Assembly: GCF_003885105.1 (NCBI RefSeq)
Contig: NZ_QWZQ01000007.1
Location: 1-64,000 of the forward strand
Direction: 5' to 3'
From: Lactiplantibacillus garii
Lineage (GTDB): Bacteria; Bacillota; Bacilli; Lactobacillales; Lactobacillaceae
Length of the DNA: 64,000 nt
Made by a program: the position numbers and the translations under genes
Notes under the pieces: model-generated
The model's database searches: none
Told to the model about the DNA's origin: nothing
What the model saw: the letters and a program-made list of their open reading frames with translations, nothing else
Part shown: positions 1 to 10,312 of the stretch, piece after piece
Layout of the letters: every line of letters begins with the position of its first letter
Position numbering within the stretch: position 1 is the stretch's first letter

Positions 1-193
1 CTATATCAATTTCTTTTTACATTTAATAACCTGTTTTACAGACCATGAATGCTTGAATTAACGGGGTTAACCCATCCATTTCCCATCAAAATCATTATCA
101 ATTATAATAATATTTTCCATAAACAAATTAGAAATGCCTTTTACGAATATTTATCGATAATTAGGCCCTAAAATACGACTATTATTTTTTAAA

Positions 194-230
194 TTACACA
201 AAAGGACCCCGTCTGGGGCCCTTTGTGTAA
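194..230 (-). terminator. Probable intrinsic terminator of the secreted-protein gene
   Basis: Two complementary arms, TTACACAAA..GGACCCC and GGGGCCCTTTGTGTAA, form a long G+C-capped hairpin just past the stop codon at 256. The trailing T run on the minus strand is short, so termination strength is uncertain. The 190 bases before it hold only A+T-rich sequence with no gene that I can see. Confidence 0.6.
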
Positions 231-255
231 TAACGGTTACTCATCAACTAACCGA

Positions 256-861
256 CTAGAATTGATAGTCCTGACGGTATTCAGCTTTAACCATGGTACT
301 ATGCTTTAACAAATATTTTTTATTAACAAGTTTAAACTTAAGCGTACGCTTCTTAGGGGTGAATTTTCCTTCCTGAGCTAAACTACTCTTACGCCCATTA
401 ATTCTGGTAATGGCACTGGTTGATTGATACAGTGCCGCTTTATAGGTGTTACGTCCTGTACGCACTAATTTAATTGTACCGCTACCCTTAACCACGCCAT
501 CTGAATGGTGGGCTCCCTTTACTTTGCTGGGTTTCAGCTTAAGGGTCATCTTATTTCCTTTTACCTTTTGACTGGTGATTTGATAGTCTTGACTACCAGA
601 TTCGTCTAGTCGAGCATCAATAATCCGTAACGTTTTCGCACTACGTTGACTGAGTGTTACACCAAACCCCCACGCGTGAATCGTCTCACTAAACATAAAT
701 TGCTTGTGACTTTTCAGAACTTTCTTACTAATTTTATAAGTCTTAGATGATTTCGCAGCAACTGCATGGGCCCCCGCATTGATTGGAGTTGCCGCAGTAG
801 CTAACGGTGCAATCGTGATAGCTGTCAATGTAACCATGCCTAATCTAGTAACTAAATTCAT
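256..861 (-). CDS. Secreted protein of unknown function
   Basis: This encodes about 201 residues. The start at 861 is preferred over the upstream ATG at 882 because GAGGGG lies at normal spacing in front of it and because it places a standard Sec signal peptide at the N-terminus: a short charged start, a hydrophobic stretch MVTLTAITIAPLATAA and an Ala-x-Ala type cleavage region. The mature part is Lys- and Ser-rich, with many short beta-type segments and no cysteines or sorting motif, so it is probably released or held electrostatically at the wall. I do not recognise a named family. It stands alone, with a terminator behind it and trpS transcribed the same way upstream. Confidence 0.75.
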   Translation of the reverse strand: MNLVTRLGMVTLTAITIAPLATAATPINAGAHAVAAKSSKTYKISKKVLKSHKQFMFSETIHAWGFGVTLSQRSAKTLRIIDARLDESGSQDYQITSQKVKGNKMTLKLKPSKVKGAHHSDGVVKGSGTIKLVRTGRNTYKAALYQSTSAITRINGRKSSLAQEGKFTPKKRTLKFKLVNKKYLLKHSTMVKAEYRQDYQF

Positions 862-1041
862 AATAATATCCCCTCGCATCAAAATATTTATGGTTCGATT
901 AGAATTATTACGCTAACCAATCTAAAAATCTAGTTCTGTTTGTTTATTTAAATCCTAAACTGATTACAGCATTCATCGACCTGGCTACCCAAAGCATCAC
1001 TAAGTACGCCACCACGTATAACCCCCAACTTCATAATTAGT

Positions 1042-1100
1042 AAAACAAAAGCTCACGTAACAACCGAGCACGGATAGTCCGGTCAAACGTAAGCTTTATT
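1042..1100 (-). terminator. Probable trpS terminator
   Basis: Arms AAAGCTCACGT (1048-1058) and ACGTAAGCTTT (1087-1097) pair with one mismatch, and the minus strand continues with TGTTTTACT. It lies directly behind the trpS stop codon. The loop is long, so confidence is moderate. Confidence 0.55.
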
Positions 1101-1126
1101 TTAGTTTATAGTCCTCAAAAAGTTAT

Positions 1127-2410
<1,284 letters not shown>

Positions 2411-2414
2411 GTCT

Positions 2415-2443
2415 AGTTTAAGCGTTATCGCGGAGACTGTCAA
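2415..2443 (-). promoter_or_regulatory. Promoter of the trpS T-box leader
   Basis: A -35 TTGACA (2438-2443) and a -10 TAAACT (2415-2420) are separated by exactly 17 bases, on the minus strand, just upstream of the T-box leader. Confidence 0.8.
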
Positions 2444-2465
2444 AATTAAATTTCAGCTCATCACT

Positions 2466-3635
2466 TTAAAATAGGTCTAGTTTACCGACCCGTTCCACGG
2501 CTTCCGTCAACCGTTCCTCCGATACCAATAGTCCAATCCGCACGTAACCTTCCCCGTGCTTCCCAAAGCCGTTACATGGCGCCACTGCCACGCTAGCCTG
2601 GTCGAGTAATAAGTTTGCAAACTGTTCACTCGTGTACCCCGCTGGAACTTTCATCAACGTGTAAAAGGCACCCCCCGGCTTATACGCGGGCCAGTTAATC
2701 TTCGCCGCAGCGGCCAATAAGGCGTTTCGCCGTGATTCGTAACGGTCACTAATTTCCTGAGCCGCGCTTTGATCACTGTTTAACGCCGCGATGCCCGCCC
2801 GTTGAATGGCCGGAAAGACGCTAACAAACAGGTGATCCTGAATCAAATTAATGGCTTCGATCATATCGGGATTCCCAACGGCAAAACCTAAACGCCAACC
2901 CGCCATGTTGTAAGTCTTGGAGAAGGAATAAAATTCAATCCCAACGTCCTTGGCTCCCGGCGTCTGAAGGAAACTAATCGGTCGCTGATGATCGTAACCG
3001 ATCGCCCCGTAGGCAAAATCACTGACCACGCCAATCTGGTGTTGCTTCGCGTAGGCCACCGTTTGTTCATAAAATTCGGGGGTGGCGACCGCACCGGTCG
3101 GGTTGTTCGGGTAATTCATGTAAAGCAGCTTGGCCGCGTCCGCAACCTTAGGATCAAGTTGGTCAAAGTCCAATAAGAAGTTGTTCTTTTCTAACAGTGG
3201 GTAAGTCGCCAACTTGACTTGCGCTAAGGCCACCCCCGAAAAGTAGTCCGGGTAGCCCGGGTCCGGCATTAAAATCGTTTCACCGGGGTTCATTAACGCG
3301 TAGGGCAGTTCCACTAAGCCGATCTTGGTCCCACCTAAAACGGCGACTTCTTTTTCGGGATCAAGCTGCACGCCGTATTCGCGTTCGTAGAAGTCCGCGC
3401 AAGCCTGCTTAAAGTCGGGCTGACCACGAAACTGGGCGTACTTATGGGTCGCCGGGTCCTGCGCCGCCGTGGCTAACGCTTCAACGATGAACGGCGGCGT
3501 CGGTTGGTCGGGATTTCCCTGACCCAAGTTAATGACGTCGGCGCCACTCGCAACCTTCGCGTTAACCCGTTGAACTAAACTAGCAAAAAATTGTTTTGGT
3601 AAATGCTGTAAAATCGTTGATTCTGGAAATTCCAT
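2466..3635 (-). CDS. Class I/II PLP-dependent aminotransferase, MtnE-like
   Basis: This is a fold-type I aminotransferase of about 389 residues. The Schiff-base lysine lies in SFSKTYNMAGWRLGF near residue 236. The NYPNNPTGA motif and the GQGNPDQPTPPF N-terminal segment are typical of the family. It lies 26 bases behind a nitrilase-superfamily gene and is transcribed with it. The same pairing occurs in Bacillus methionine salvage, where the transaminase MtnE uses glutamine and the partner amidase removes the 2-oxoglutaramate product. I infer a glutamine-linked transaminase for a methionine-type or aromatic 2-oxo acid; general aspartate or aromatic aminotransferase activity cannot be excluded. 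Confidence 0.85.
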   Translation of the reverse strand: MEFPESTILQHLPKQFFASLVQRVNAKVASGADVINLGQGNPDQPTPPFIVEALATAAQDPATHKYAQFRGQPDFKQACADFYEREYGVQLDPEKEVAVLGGTKIGLVELPYALMNPGETILMPDPGYPDYFSGVALAQVKLATYPLLEKNNFLLDFDQLDPKVADAAKLLYMNYPNNPTGAVATPEFYEQTVAYAKQHQIGVVSDFAYGAIGYDHQRPISFLQTPGAKDVGIEFYSFSKTYNMAGWRLGFAVGNPDMIEAINLIQDHLFVSVFPAIQRAGIAALNSDQSAAQEISDRYESRRNALLAAAAKINWPAYKPGGAFYTLMKVPAGYTSEQFANLLLDQASVAVAPCNGFGKHGEGYVRIGLLVSEERLTEAVERVGKLDLF

Positions 3636-3661
3636 GAAGGCACCACTTTCTATTTTTATCT

Positions 3662-4438
3662 TTAATATAATTCGGGACGCCGGTCGTTAAAGACCGGAAT
3701 CTGTCCCCGAACTTGTTCAACTTGATCCAAGTCCAGCTTCGCCGTGACTAACTGGGCGTGAGCACCCGCAATGGCCATAATTTGGCCGAGCGGGTCGATG
3801 ACTAGTGACTGCCCACCAAAATCATTATCGGGGTCGCTGCCAACCCGGTTCACGGCCACAACGAAGGCTTGATTTTCAATTGCCCGGGCCTGTAGCAGCA
3901 GCCGCCACTGTGGTAAGCGTACCGTCGGCCATTCAGCGCTAACGAAGATCACTTTCGGCCCCTGCGCCGCTTGTTTACGCAACCATTCCGGAAAACGGAT
4001 ATCGTAACAAATGACGCCCATCGCGGGAACGTCGTCAATGGGGAACAAGTTCTCCGTTTGACCGGCGGTGATGTATTGATCCTCCGCCATTAGACCGAAC
4101 CGGTGAACTTTATCGTAACGGCTCAATAGTGCCCCCTGGCGGTTAACCACTAACATTTCGTTATAATACCGACCGTCCCGAGCCACCGCGACCGAACCGC
4201 CGACAATGTTAACTTTAAATTCGGTTGCTAAGCGGCTCAGTAACTTCTGGGTCCGCTGCCCCTCGTCGTCCGCCAACACGTTTAAGCGTTTTAAAGCGTA
4301 GCCGGTGTTCCACATTTCAGGTAACACCACCACGTCCACGCTCTGTTCCGCGGCTTTTTGTACGGCCGTTTCGACCTGGGCGTAGTTGGCGTCCGGATCA
4401 CCAAACTGAATATTAATTTGTGCTAAGGCTACTCGCAA
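3662..4438 (-). CDS. Carbon-nitrogen hydrolase, omega-amidase-like
   Basis: This nitrilase-superfamily protein has 258 residues. The Glu-Lys-Cys triad is visible as LPEMWNTGY (Glu41), YDKVHRFG (Lys near 112) and GVICYDIRFPEW (Cys near 146). Residues around these sites resemble the omega-amidase/YafV-MtnU group that hydrolyses 2-oxoglutaramate or 2-oxosuccinamate. The start is a TTG at 4438 behind GGGGTGGGG; an upstream ATG is out of frame. It is first in a two-gene unit with the aminotransferase, which supports a coupled transamination-deamidation role. The exact substrate is not visible in the sequence. Confidence 0.83.
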   Translation of the reverse strand: MRVALAQINIQFGDPDANYAQVETAVQKAAEQSVDVVVLPEMWNTGYALKRLNVLADDEGQRTQKLLSRLATEFKVNIVGGSVAVARDGRYYNEMLVVNRQGALLSRYDKVHRFGLMAEDQYITAGQTENLFPIDDVPAMGVICYDIRFPEWLRKQAAQGPKVIFVSAEWPTVRLPQWRLLLQARAIENQAFVVAVNRVGSDPDNDFGGQSLVIDPLGQIMAIAGAHAQLVTAKLDLDQVEQVRGQIPVFNDRRPELY

Positions 4439-4540
4439 TTCCCCACCCCATTAATTAGAATTATTAAAATCATATTAGAATACTTTGGGGGCGCATGCAA
4501 GCACCTCACCCAAATAATCACCCTTTACCAAACGCTTTAA

Positions 4541-4569
4541 TTGACACGTCCCGTAAATCCGCCTAGAAT
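4541..4569 (+). promoter_or_regulatory. Promoter of helD
   Basis: A -35 TTGACA (4541-4546) and a -10 TAGAAT (4564-4569) are separated by 17 bases, 45 bases ahead of the helD GTG start. Confidence 0.8.
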
Positions 4570-4614
4570 TGTTCAAGCAATTTAGACGACTTAACAGACG
4601 GGAGGCCCTCTTCA

Positions 4615-6924
4615 GTGGCAACATCAGAGCAGGAACAACAACAGGAACAGCAACGGGTCGATCGGGTCATCGAACAAGTCAAAGCACGGTCCAAACAAAC
4701 CGACGACTTACTCGCCAAGGCCCATCGTGAAACCGATGTGATTCAGAAAAACTATGGTGATAACAACTCCGTCAACACGTTTGAAGTCGACGACCGGATC
4801 GAAACCAACGCCGAACTTCAACAACAAAAACAAATGGTCGAACGGGCCGTGGAATCCGAATCCATTTTAAAACGCCAAGTCGGGGTTTTAAAGGATTTGA
4901 GCAACTCGCCCTACTTCGGTCGGATTGACATTCAAGACGAGCCTGGCGACGACCCCGAACGGCTCTACATCGGGACCGCGTCGTTCGTGGACGCCGACCA
5001 AAACTTTCTAGTTTACGACTGGCGGGCACCGATTTCTTCAGTTTATTACAACGGAACACTTGGCAAGGTTCAGTACCAAACCCCCGCTGGTCAACAAACC
5101 ACCGAATTAATGAAAAAGCGTCAATTTCAAATTGATCAGGGTCAGATCAAAAACATGTTTGATACTAACGAGACCGTGGGTGACGAGATCCTACAATCGG
5201 TCCTCGGTGAACAAAACGACGCCTACATGCAAAACATCGTGGCGACCATTCAAAAGGAACAAAACGACATTATTCGGGACACTTACAGTGATTTACTGGT
5301 GGTTCAAGGAGTCGCTGGTTCCGGCAAAACATCCGCCATTTTACAACGAATCGCGTTTTTGCTATACCATTCGCGGGCGTCGCTTGAAGCCGACCAGATG
5401 GTTCTATTTTCTCCCAACCGCCTATTCAGTCACTACATTTCAGAAGTGCTGCCTAGTCTAGGTGAACGGAACATGCGCCAAGTGACCCTCGCCGAATTTT
5501 TGAGTGCCCGTTTCCAGGGGCTCACGGTTGAAAGCCTCTTTGAGCGTTACGAAAGTGACCGCCAAAGTGACGCGCTGACCCCGGCTATCCGTGACTTTCA
5601 GGAAAGTGCCAACTTTATGAAACAAGTTGACCACTACTGCCACACGCTTTCTGCCGAGCAAATGCGGTTCACCAACATCGTCTTTAACGGCGAAATTTTC
5701 TTCCACAAAGCTGCCATTGAAAAAATTGCGGCGAGCTTACCAGCCGCCATGCAACCGGCCGACCGGTTTTTAGCCATCAAAAACACGCTGATCAAACGCT
5801 TAAAACACCGCATTGATGACGAAGCTCAGGCCGACTGGGTCAACGACATCATCGACCAGCTCACCGACGAGGCCTACCACGACCTGCTGGGCAATAAACG
5901 TCGCGGGGACTTTCAATCGATGGACGACGAAGTCTTCTATATTGGTAAGCAAATTGTGACCAAGCGGCTGCGTCAAGTCTACGACGCCATTTACAACGGT
6001 TACTTCTTAGACACCTACGAACAGTACAACGACTTCCTGGGCCAAATTGAACGACCGGATGCCGTGGCCCCCGCACAGTGGCGGGCCCGGATGCAAACGT
6101 TCCGGCGCGGCATTGAATACCACAAAATTGCGTTAGTGGACTGTGCCCCGCTACTCTTATTACGGGACATTTTAACCGGGAGTGGTCAGAACCGGCGGAT
6201 GCAGTACATCTTCGTCGACGAAATGCAGGACTATTCGTTAGCCCAGTTACTCTACATTAAACACGCCTTCCCGTTGGCCAAGTTTACGCTGTTGGGCGAT
6301 AGTGAGCAGGCCCTGTTTAAGGGCATCGAACTCCCCCAGCAATTATTAGAACGCTTACGGGACGCTTTTAACGTGCGGCGCGCGAACCTGATTACCTTGA
6401 ACAAGAGTTACCGGTCAACTAAACAGATCACTAACTTTGCCAAGGCCCTGTTACCGGATGGCGACCAAATTCAGGCGTTTACCCGTGAAGGCGACCTGCC
6501 GAAAGTGATGATCCGTTACGGTCAGGACGCGGCGCTTAGCGGCTTACTAAGTGAAGTTAACCACCAACTCAAAGCCACCCACACCGTCGCCGTTTTGACT
6601 AAGGACCTTGCCGAAAGTAAACACGTTTACCAGTACCTAAAGCACCACACGGTCACCACGCTAATGGCGGACAGCGACCGTACGATGCCGCAGGGGGTTA
6701 TCGTCATGCCAATCTACTTAGCAAAGGGACTGGAATTTGACGCGGTCGTGGCCTACGACGTTTCCGCCAGCAACTATCCGGATGACGCTTCCATCGGGGT
6801 CCTCTACACGATTGCGTCGCGGGCAATGCACCACTTGACGCTCCTCAGTATTGGGGACGTTTCGCCGTTAATTGCCCACCTCGACCCGACGCTGTTTACG
6901 ATTGAACACCAGGTCCGGGTCTAA
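4615..6924 (+). CDS. helD: HelD-type RNA polymerase recycling ATPase (superfamily 1)
   Basis: This 769-residue protein has a Glu/Gln-rich N-terminal coiled coil (residues 5-45), a Walker A motif GVAGSGKTS near residue 232 and a Walker B motif FVDEMQDYS near residue 534. The C-terminal UvrD-like motor domain carries LNKSYRST and AKGLEFDAV motifs. This arrangement is that of HelD (YvgS), which in Firmicutes binds RNA polymerase and clears stalled complexes. The start is GTG, with GGGAGG nine bases upstream. It is monocistronic, with a strong promoter in front and a hairpin behind. A general DNA helicase is the older annotation; the long N-terminal arm favours HelD. Confidence 0.93.
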   Translation: MATSEQEQQQEQQRVDRVIEQVKARSKQTDDLLAKAHRETDVIQKNYGDNNSVNTFEVDDRIETNAELQQQKQMVERAVESESILKRQVGVLKDLSNSPYFGRIDIQDEPGDDPERLYIGTASFVDADQNFLVYDWRAPISSVYYNGTLGKVQYQTPAGQQTTELMKKRQFQIDQGQIKNMFDTNETVGDEILQSVLGEQNDAYMQNIVATIQKEQNDIIRDTYSDLLVVQGVAGSGKTSAILQRIAFLLYHSRASLEADQMVLFSPNRLFSHYISEVLPSLGERNMRQVTLAEFLSARFQGLTVESLFERYESDRQSDALTPAIRDFQESANFMKQVDHYCHTLSAEQMRFTNIVFNGEIFFHKAAIEKIAASLPAAMQPADRFLAIKNTLIKRLKHRIDDEAQADWVNDIIDQLTDEAYHDLLGNKRRGDFQSMDDEVFYIGKQIVTKRLRQVYDAIYNGYFLDTYEQYNDFLGQIERPDAVAPAQWRARMQTFRRGIEYHKIALVDCAPLLLLRDILTGSGQNRRMQYIFVDEMQDYSLAQLLYIKHAFPLAKFTLLGDSEQALFKGIELPQQLLERLRDAFNVRRANLITLNKSYRSTKQITNFAKALLPDGDQIQAFTREGDLPKVMIRYGQDAALSGLLSEVNHQLKATHTVAVLTKDLAESKHVYQYLKHHTVTTLMADSDRTMPQGVIVMPIYLAKGLEFDAVVAYDVSASNYPDDASIGVLYTIASRAMHHLTLLSIGDVSPLIAHLDPTLFTIEHQVRV

Positions 6925-6982
6925 TCCGCCACTTCACTAATAATTCCGGATAAACGCACGGGTTTTCGTTAAAAGTAATTCA

Positions 6983-7045
6983 AAAAATAAGTGGTTCCCC
7001 ATTTCGCGAAATTAATCGCTGGTGGGGAACCACTTATTTAGTTTG
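6983..7045. terminator. Bidirectional terminator between helD and the antiporter gene
   Basis: Arms AATAAGTGGTTCCCC and GGGGAACCACTTATT flank a 23-base loop, with an A run before and T-rich sequence after. The hairpin can serve both convergent genes. Confidence 0.75.
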
Positions 7046-7170
7046 CTAGTCAAAATCAATCGCTTGAATTTTGATTCCCCCGTTCATGGTTGGCCGGGGG
7101 ACTATGTGTGCCGCTTACGTCAGTCACTATGTTTAATCTAGGCCTAATTTAAATCCGAACGTGCTGACGA

Positions 7171-8370
7171 TTAGTTTTCTTCCACCGAGTGCGGCGTGTC
7201 AGGCGTTGCCGGTGCGCGGTGAATGGCGTCCTTCAATACAAACGGCGCAATCATCGTCACCAGGATAATCACTAAGATCACGTCCGAATAGTAATCACCC
7301 GAAAGCAGGTGCGCCGAAAACCCAATTTGCGCGGTAATCAACGCCATTTCTCCCCGGGAGATCATCCCGGCCCCGACTAAGTAGTTACTGTGGCCGCTAA
7401 AGCCGTTCAGCTTAGCACCGAGGCCGCAACCAAAGAGCTTCGTAAGCACTCCCAATACGGTCATCACCGCGATAAACGGTAAGGCCTGCCAGAAGCCCTT
7501 AAAGGTCATGTTCAGACCCACGCTAACGAAAAATAGCGGGATAAACATGGTGTAGCCGACCGGTTCAACCGAGACGTCAACGACGTGCTGGTAATCAGTC
7601 TGCGCAATGGCCACGCCGGCAAAAAACGCCCCGATGGCCCCACTCAAACCAACCAAATCGGCTAACCAAGCCATGGCCAAGCAAATAATAATGGCCACAA
7701 TCGTTGGTCCGGCCGCCATCAGTAGGTGGTCGCTTAATCCCATGAGGTACGGGGCCACCCACTTGATCACGGCAAATACCCCGATAAAAAAGGCCAGTTG
7801 TTCTAACAACACCACGCCTAAGTTCGTTTGGCTAACGCCGCTTTGCCGTCCCATCATCGAAATCATTACACTTAACAAAATGACCCCGATAATGTCGTCA
7901 GCCACGGCCGCCCCCAGAATGGTTGCGCCCTCCTTAGTATCCAAGGCCTTAAATTCTTTGAGCACTTCAACGGAAATTGAGACCGACGTGGCGGAAAAGA
8001 TCACCCCAATAAACAGGGATTCAAACCAGCTAAACTGGAATAACCGACTCGCAACGCCCATGATCACCACCGGGAAGACCACCCCGATAATTGCCACCAC
8101 GATGGCGGGCCGTAAATACTTGCGCAACAGCGCTAGGTTGCTTTCCAGGCCGCCGATGAACATCAACACGACCACCCCGATGTCCGAAAATGTTTGGACC
8201 ATGCTGGTTAAGTGCACCCAGTTAAGGATGGCGGGGCCTAAAACGACCCCCACCAAAATCTCACCAATCACGGCGGGAATTCCCGCCCGGTGCGCAAAGT
8301 GCCCGGCCAAAGTCGTCGCAAATATTAACAAACAAAGTATTCCCAGAAAAGCCATCGACTCACCATCCAT
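7171..8370 (-). CDS. CPA2 family Na+(K+)/H+ antiporter
   Basis: This integral membrane protein of 399 residues has about 12 hydrophobic segments. The ion-site signature GAAVADDIIG near residue 152 has the double aspartate of electrogenic CPA2 exchangers of the NapA type. The N-terminal GEILVGVVLGPAIL segment is also characteristic. No TrkA-N/RCK regulatory domain follows, so it is the membrane unit only. It probably expels Na+ (or K+) in exchange for protons and supports pH and salt tolerance. A second in-frame ATG at 8355 (MAFLG) is an alternative start. It is monocistronic and convergent with helD. Confidence 0.87.
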   Translation of the reverse strand: MDGESMAFLGILCLLIFATTLAGHFAHRAGIPAVIGEILVGVVLGPAILNWVHLTSMVQTFSDIGVVVLMFIGGLESNLALLRKYLRPAIVVAIIGVVFPVVIMGVASRLFQFSWFESLFIGVIFSATSVSISVEVLKEFKALDTKEGATILGAAVADDIIGVILLSVMISMMGRQSGVSQTNLGVVLLEQLAFFIGVFAVIKWVAPYLMGLSDHLLMAAGPTIVAIIICLAMAWLADLVGLSGAIGAFFAGVAIAQTDYQHVVDVSVEPVGYTMFIPLFFVSVGLNMTFKGFWQALPFIAVMTVLGVLTKLFGCGLGAKLNGFSGHSNYLVGAGMISRGEMALITAQIGFSAHLLSGDYYSDVILVIILVTMIAPFVLKDAIHRAPATPDTPHSVEEN

Positions 8371-8399
8371 TAAATTTGTTACTTTCTATCATACACCAT

Positions 8400-9776
8400 C
8401 TAGTTTTGATTCATTTTATAAGCGTGCGCCGTTAATGCTTGCCGAACCACGTGCCAGCTAAGCCCAATCATTAAGCCAATTAACGCTGGCAAGGCCCAGT
8501 CCAGCCCAATCTTTGCGAGTGGGAAGTACTTATCATCGAAGGCTAACAAGCCTTGGACCCACCCCAAACGGGTGATCACGGCAGGCGCCGAACCCAGCGC
8601 GTCAAAGCACGCCGGAATCAGGGTTAAGGCCGTTGTCCAACGGTAAACGACCGGGTCGTGCCGGAAAAGGGGTGAGGCAATCGACAAAATGATCAGGGTA
8701 ATGGCGAGCGGGTACAAGAACATCAACATCGGTGTTGACCAAGCAATGATCTGATCCAGGCCAATGTTGGCAATCAGGAAGGACGCCCCGCAGGATAGGC
8801 GGTTCCAAGTCCGGTAACTAATGCTTGGAAACTTGTCATGTAAGGCTTCCGAAAACGACGTTGCTAATCCCACCGCCGTCGTTAAGCAGGTCAACGTCGC
8901 CATGATGGCTAAAATCAATTCCCCGGGAACGCCCATAAAGGCGTTGGCGATTTGTGAAAAGGCAATCCCGCCGTCCGCCGATAATTTAAATTGGGATAAC
9001 GACGTCGCCCCAATCCAAATCAAGCCGAGGTAAATCACCGCTTCGAGGCTGATACTGAGTAAACTTGACTTAGCCGCGGTCTTCGCAACCGCTCCCGGTT
9101 CCTTTTGACCTAAGCCACGAATGGTCGTGACCACCGCAATTCCAAATAACAGGGCGGCCAACGCGTCCATGGTGTTATAGCCTTGTAAGAAACCGTTCAA
9201 GAAAGCCCCGTTTTGATAAGCGGCCGCAACGTTGGCCGTCCGGGCGCTCCCCAGTGGGTGGGTAAACGCAATCCCAAAAATCAACGCGAGTAGGATCAGA
9301 AACGCCGGGTTTAGTAGCTTACCAATGGTGTCAATGATGCCGGTTGGTTTGCGGGACGCCCAGTAAGTGATACTGAAGAAAACCAGTGAATAAATCAGTA
9401 AGTACAACGGCGCCTGGCTTGCGCTAACGTAACTGGCAATCCCGATTTGAAACGGGGTCGTTGCCGTCCGGGGAGTCGCAAACAGCGGCCCCAGTGTGGC
9501 GCAAGTTAAAATCATAAAGAGCGTGGCGTAACGTTTACCAATCGGTTTAGCGAGGTCGTAAATACCGCTACTGCGGGTCACGCTGATGGCAATGATTCCC
9601 AACAACGGCAACAATGTCCCCGTCAGCAGGAACCCCCAGCCGGCCGTCAACCAGTGGGCCCCGGCAAGTTGGCCGAGGTGGATCGGAAAAATTAAATTGC
9701 CGGCACCAAAGAACATTCCGAAAAGCATGGAGCCAATAATAACGTAATGTTTAAACGATAATTTTTGTGTTTGCAT
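8400..9776 (-). CDS. brnQ: Branched-chain amino acid:cation symporter BrnQ (LIVCS family)
   Basis: This membrane carrier of 458 residues with about 12 helices imports Leu, Ile and Val. The N-terminal HYVIIGSMLFGMFFGAGNLI and IFPIHLGQLAG are hallmarks of BrnQ. The start at 9776 has GGAGG eight bases upstream; the longer frame that reaches 9878 includes leader sequence with no family similarity. The gene is preceded by a T-box leader with a leucine-type specifier and a strong promoter, so uptake should rise when tRNA-Leu is uncharged. Confidence 0.96.
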   Translation of the reverse strand: MQTQKLSFKHYVIIGSMLFGMFFGAGNLIFPIHLGQLAGAHWLTAGWGFLLTGTLLPLLGIIAISVTRSSGIYDLAKPIGKRYATLFMILTCATLGPLFATPRTATTPFQIGIASYVSASQAPLYLLIYSLVFFSITYWASRKPTGIIDTIGKLLNPAFLILLALIFGIAFTHPLGSARTANVAAAYQNGAFLNGFLQGYNTMDALAALLFGIAVVTTIRGLGQKEPGAVAKTAAKSSLLSISLEAVIYLGLIWIGATSLSQFKLSADGGIAFSQIANAFMGVPGELILAIMATLTCLTTAVGLATSFSEALHDKFPSISYRTWNRLSCGASFLIANIGLDQIIAWSTPMLMFLYPLAITLIILSIASPLFRHDPVVYRWTTALTLIPACFDALGSAPAVITRLGWVQGLLAFDDKYFPLAKIGLDWALPALIGLMIGLSWHVVRQALTAHAYKMNQN

Positions 9777-9892
9777 GGAAAAAACCTCCGTTGTTTGTCT
9801 TGAAGTAACGGACCAACAATTAGGCTTGCACTCGATACAGCCCACCATCACTACTCTGATAATTCCACATACGCTCAATTCTCCTTTGAGAT

Positions 9893-10200
9893 CAAAAAAG
9901 CGTCCTTACTAAAACCGAATTAGTTTTAGTAAGGACGCTTCCGCGTGGTACCACCTTATCTTCGTATTTTGCTAACGGCAAAATACCTCATCACGTACGG
10001 CACGCTAAGTTGGTAGTTTGAACCGGTTGGGCACAACCCCCAGCCTAGCTAGCGATACGTTTGTCCGATAATGGGGACCCCCAGCCGACACTCGTTATGA
10101 CTTGCACCGGCAGTTCACAGGTTACTTTCAGTCTAAGTTCGGTGCCACTTTTCAGATACCAGCGACTCTCTGTAACCACTCTTAAACTTACTCTCCTGAT
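9893..10200 (-). promoter_or_regulatory. T-box leader (leucine-type) of brnQ
   Basis: The T-box AAGGTGGTACCACGCGG lies at 9941-9957 on the minus strand, followed by a terminator (9894-9940) with long perfect arms built on AAGCGTCCTTACTAAAAC and ending in six T. In Stem I the sequence CCGAACTTAGAC offers CUU or UUA as specifier at 10134-10137. Both registers decode leucine, matching a branched-chain transporter. The assignment of the specifier loop is by eye. Confidence 0.9.
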
Positions 10201-10236
10201 CTTCACGATTAATCTCATTTATTTTTAATATTTGCA

Positions 10237-10265
10237 ATCATAAACTCATTTTAGCAATCTGTCAA
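10237..10265 (-). promoter_or_regulatory. Promoter of the brnQ T-box leader
   Basis: A consensus -35 TTGACA (10260-10265) and a -10 TATGAT (10237-10242) are 17 bases apart on the minus strand. Confidence 0.82.
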
Positions 10266-10312
10266 GTATCCATTCCGTTCACACGTCCTAAAAATTGAAA
10301 GGAGTACTAATC

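Noticed and set aside
7078-7103. CCCCCG..CGGGGG hairpin behind the antiporter gene
   Set aside because: Short stem with no T run on either strand; more likely chance than a terminator.
7607-8461. Open frame of 284 codons antisense to the antiporter gene
   Set aside because: It lies almost wholly inside a clear membrane transporter gene, has a Thr/Pro/Asn-rich composition typical of antisense frames, no ribosome binding site and no family resemblance.
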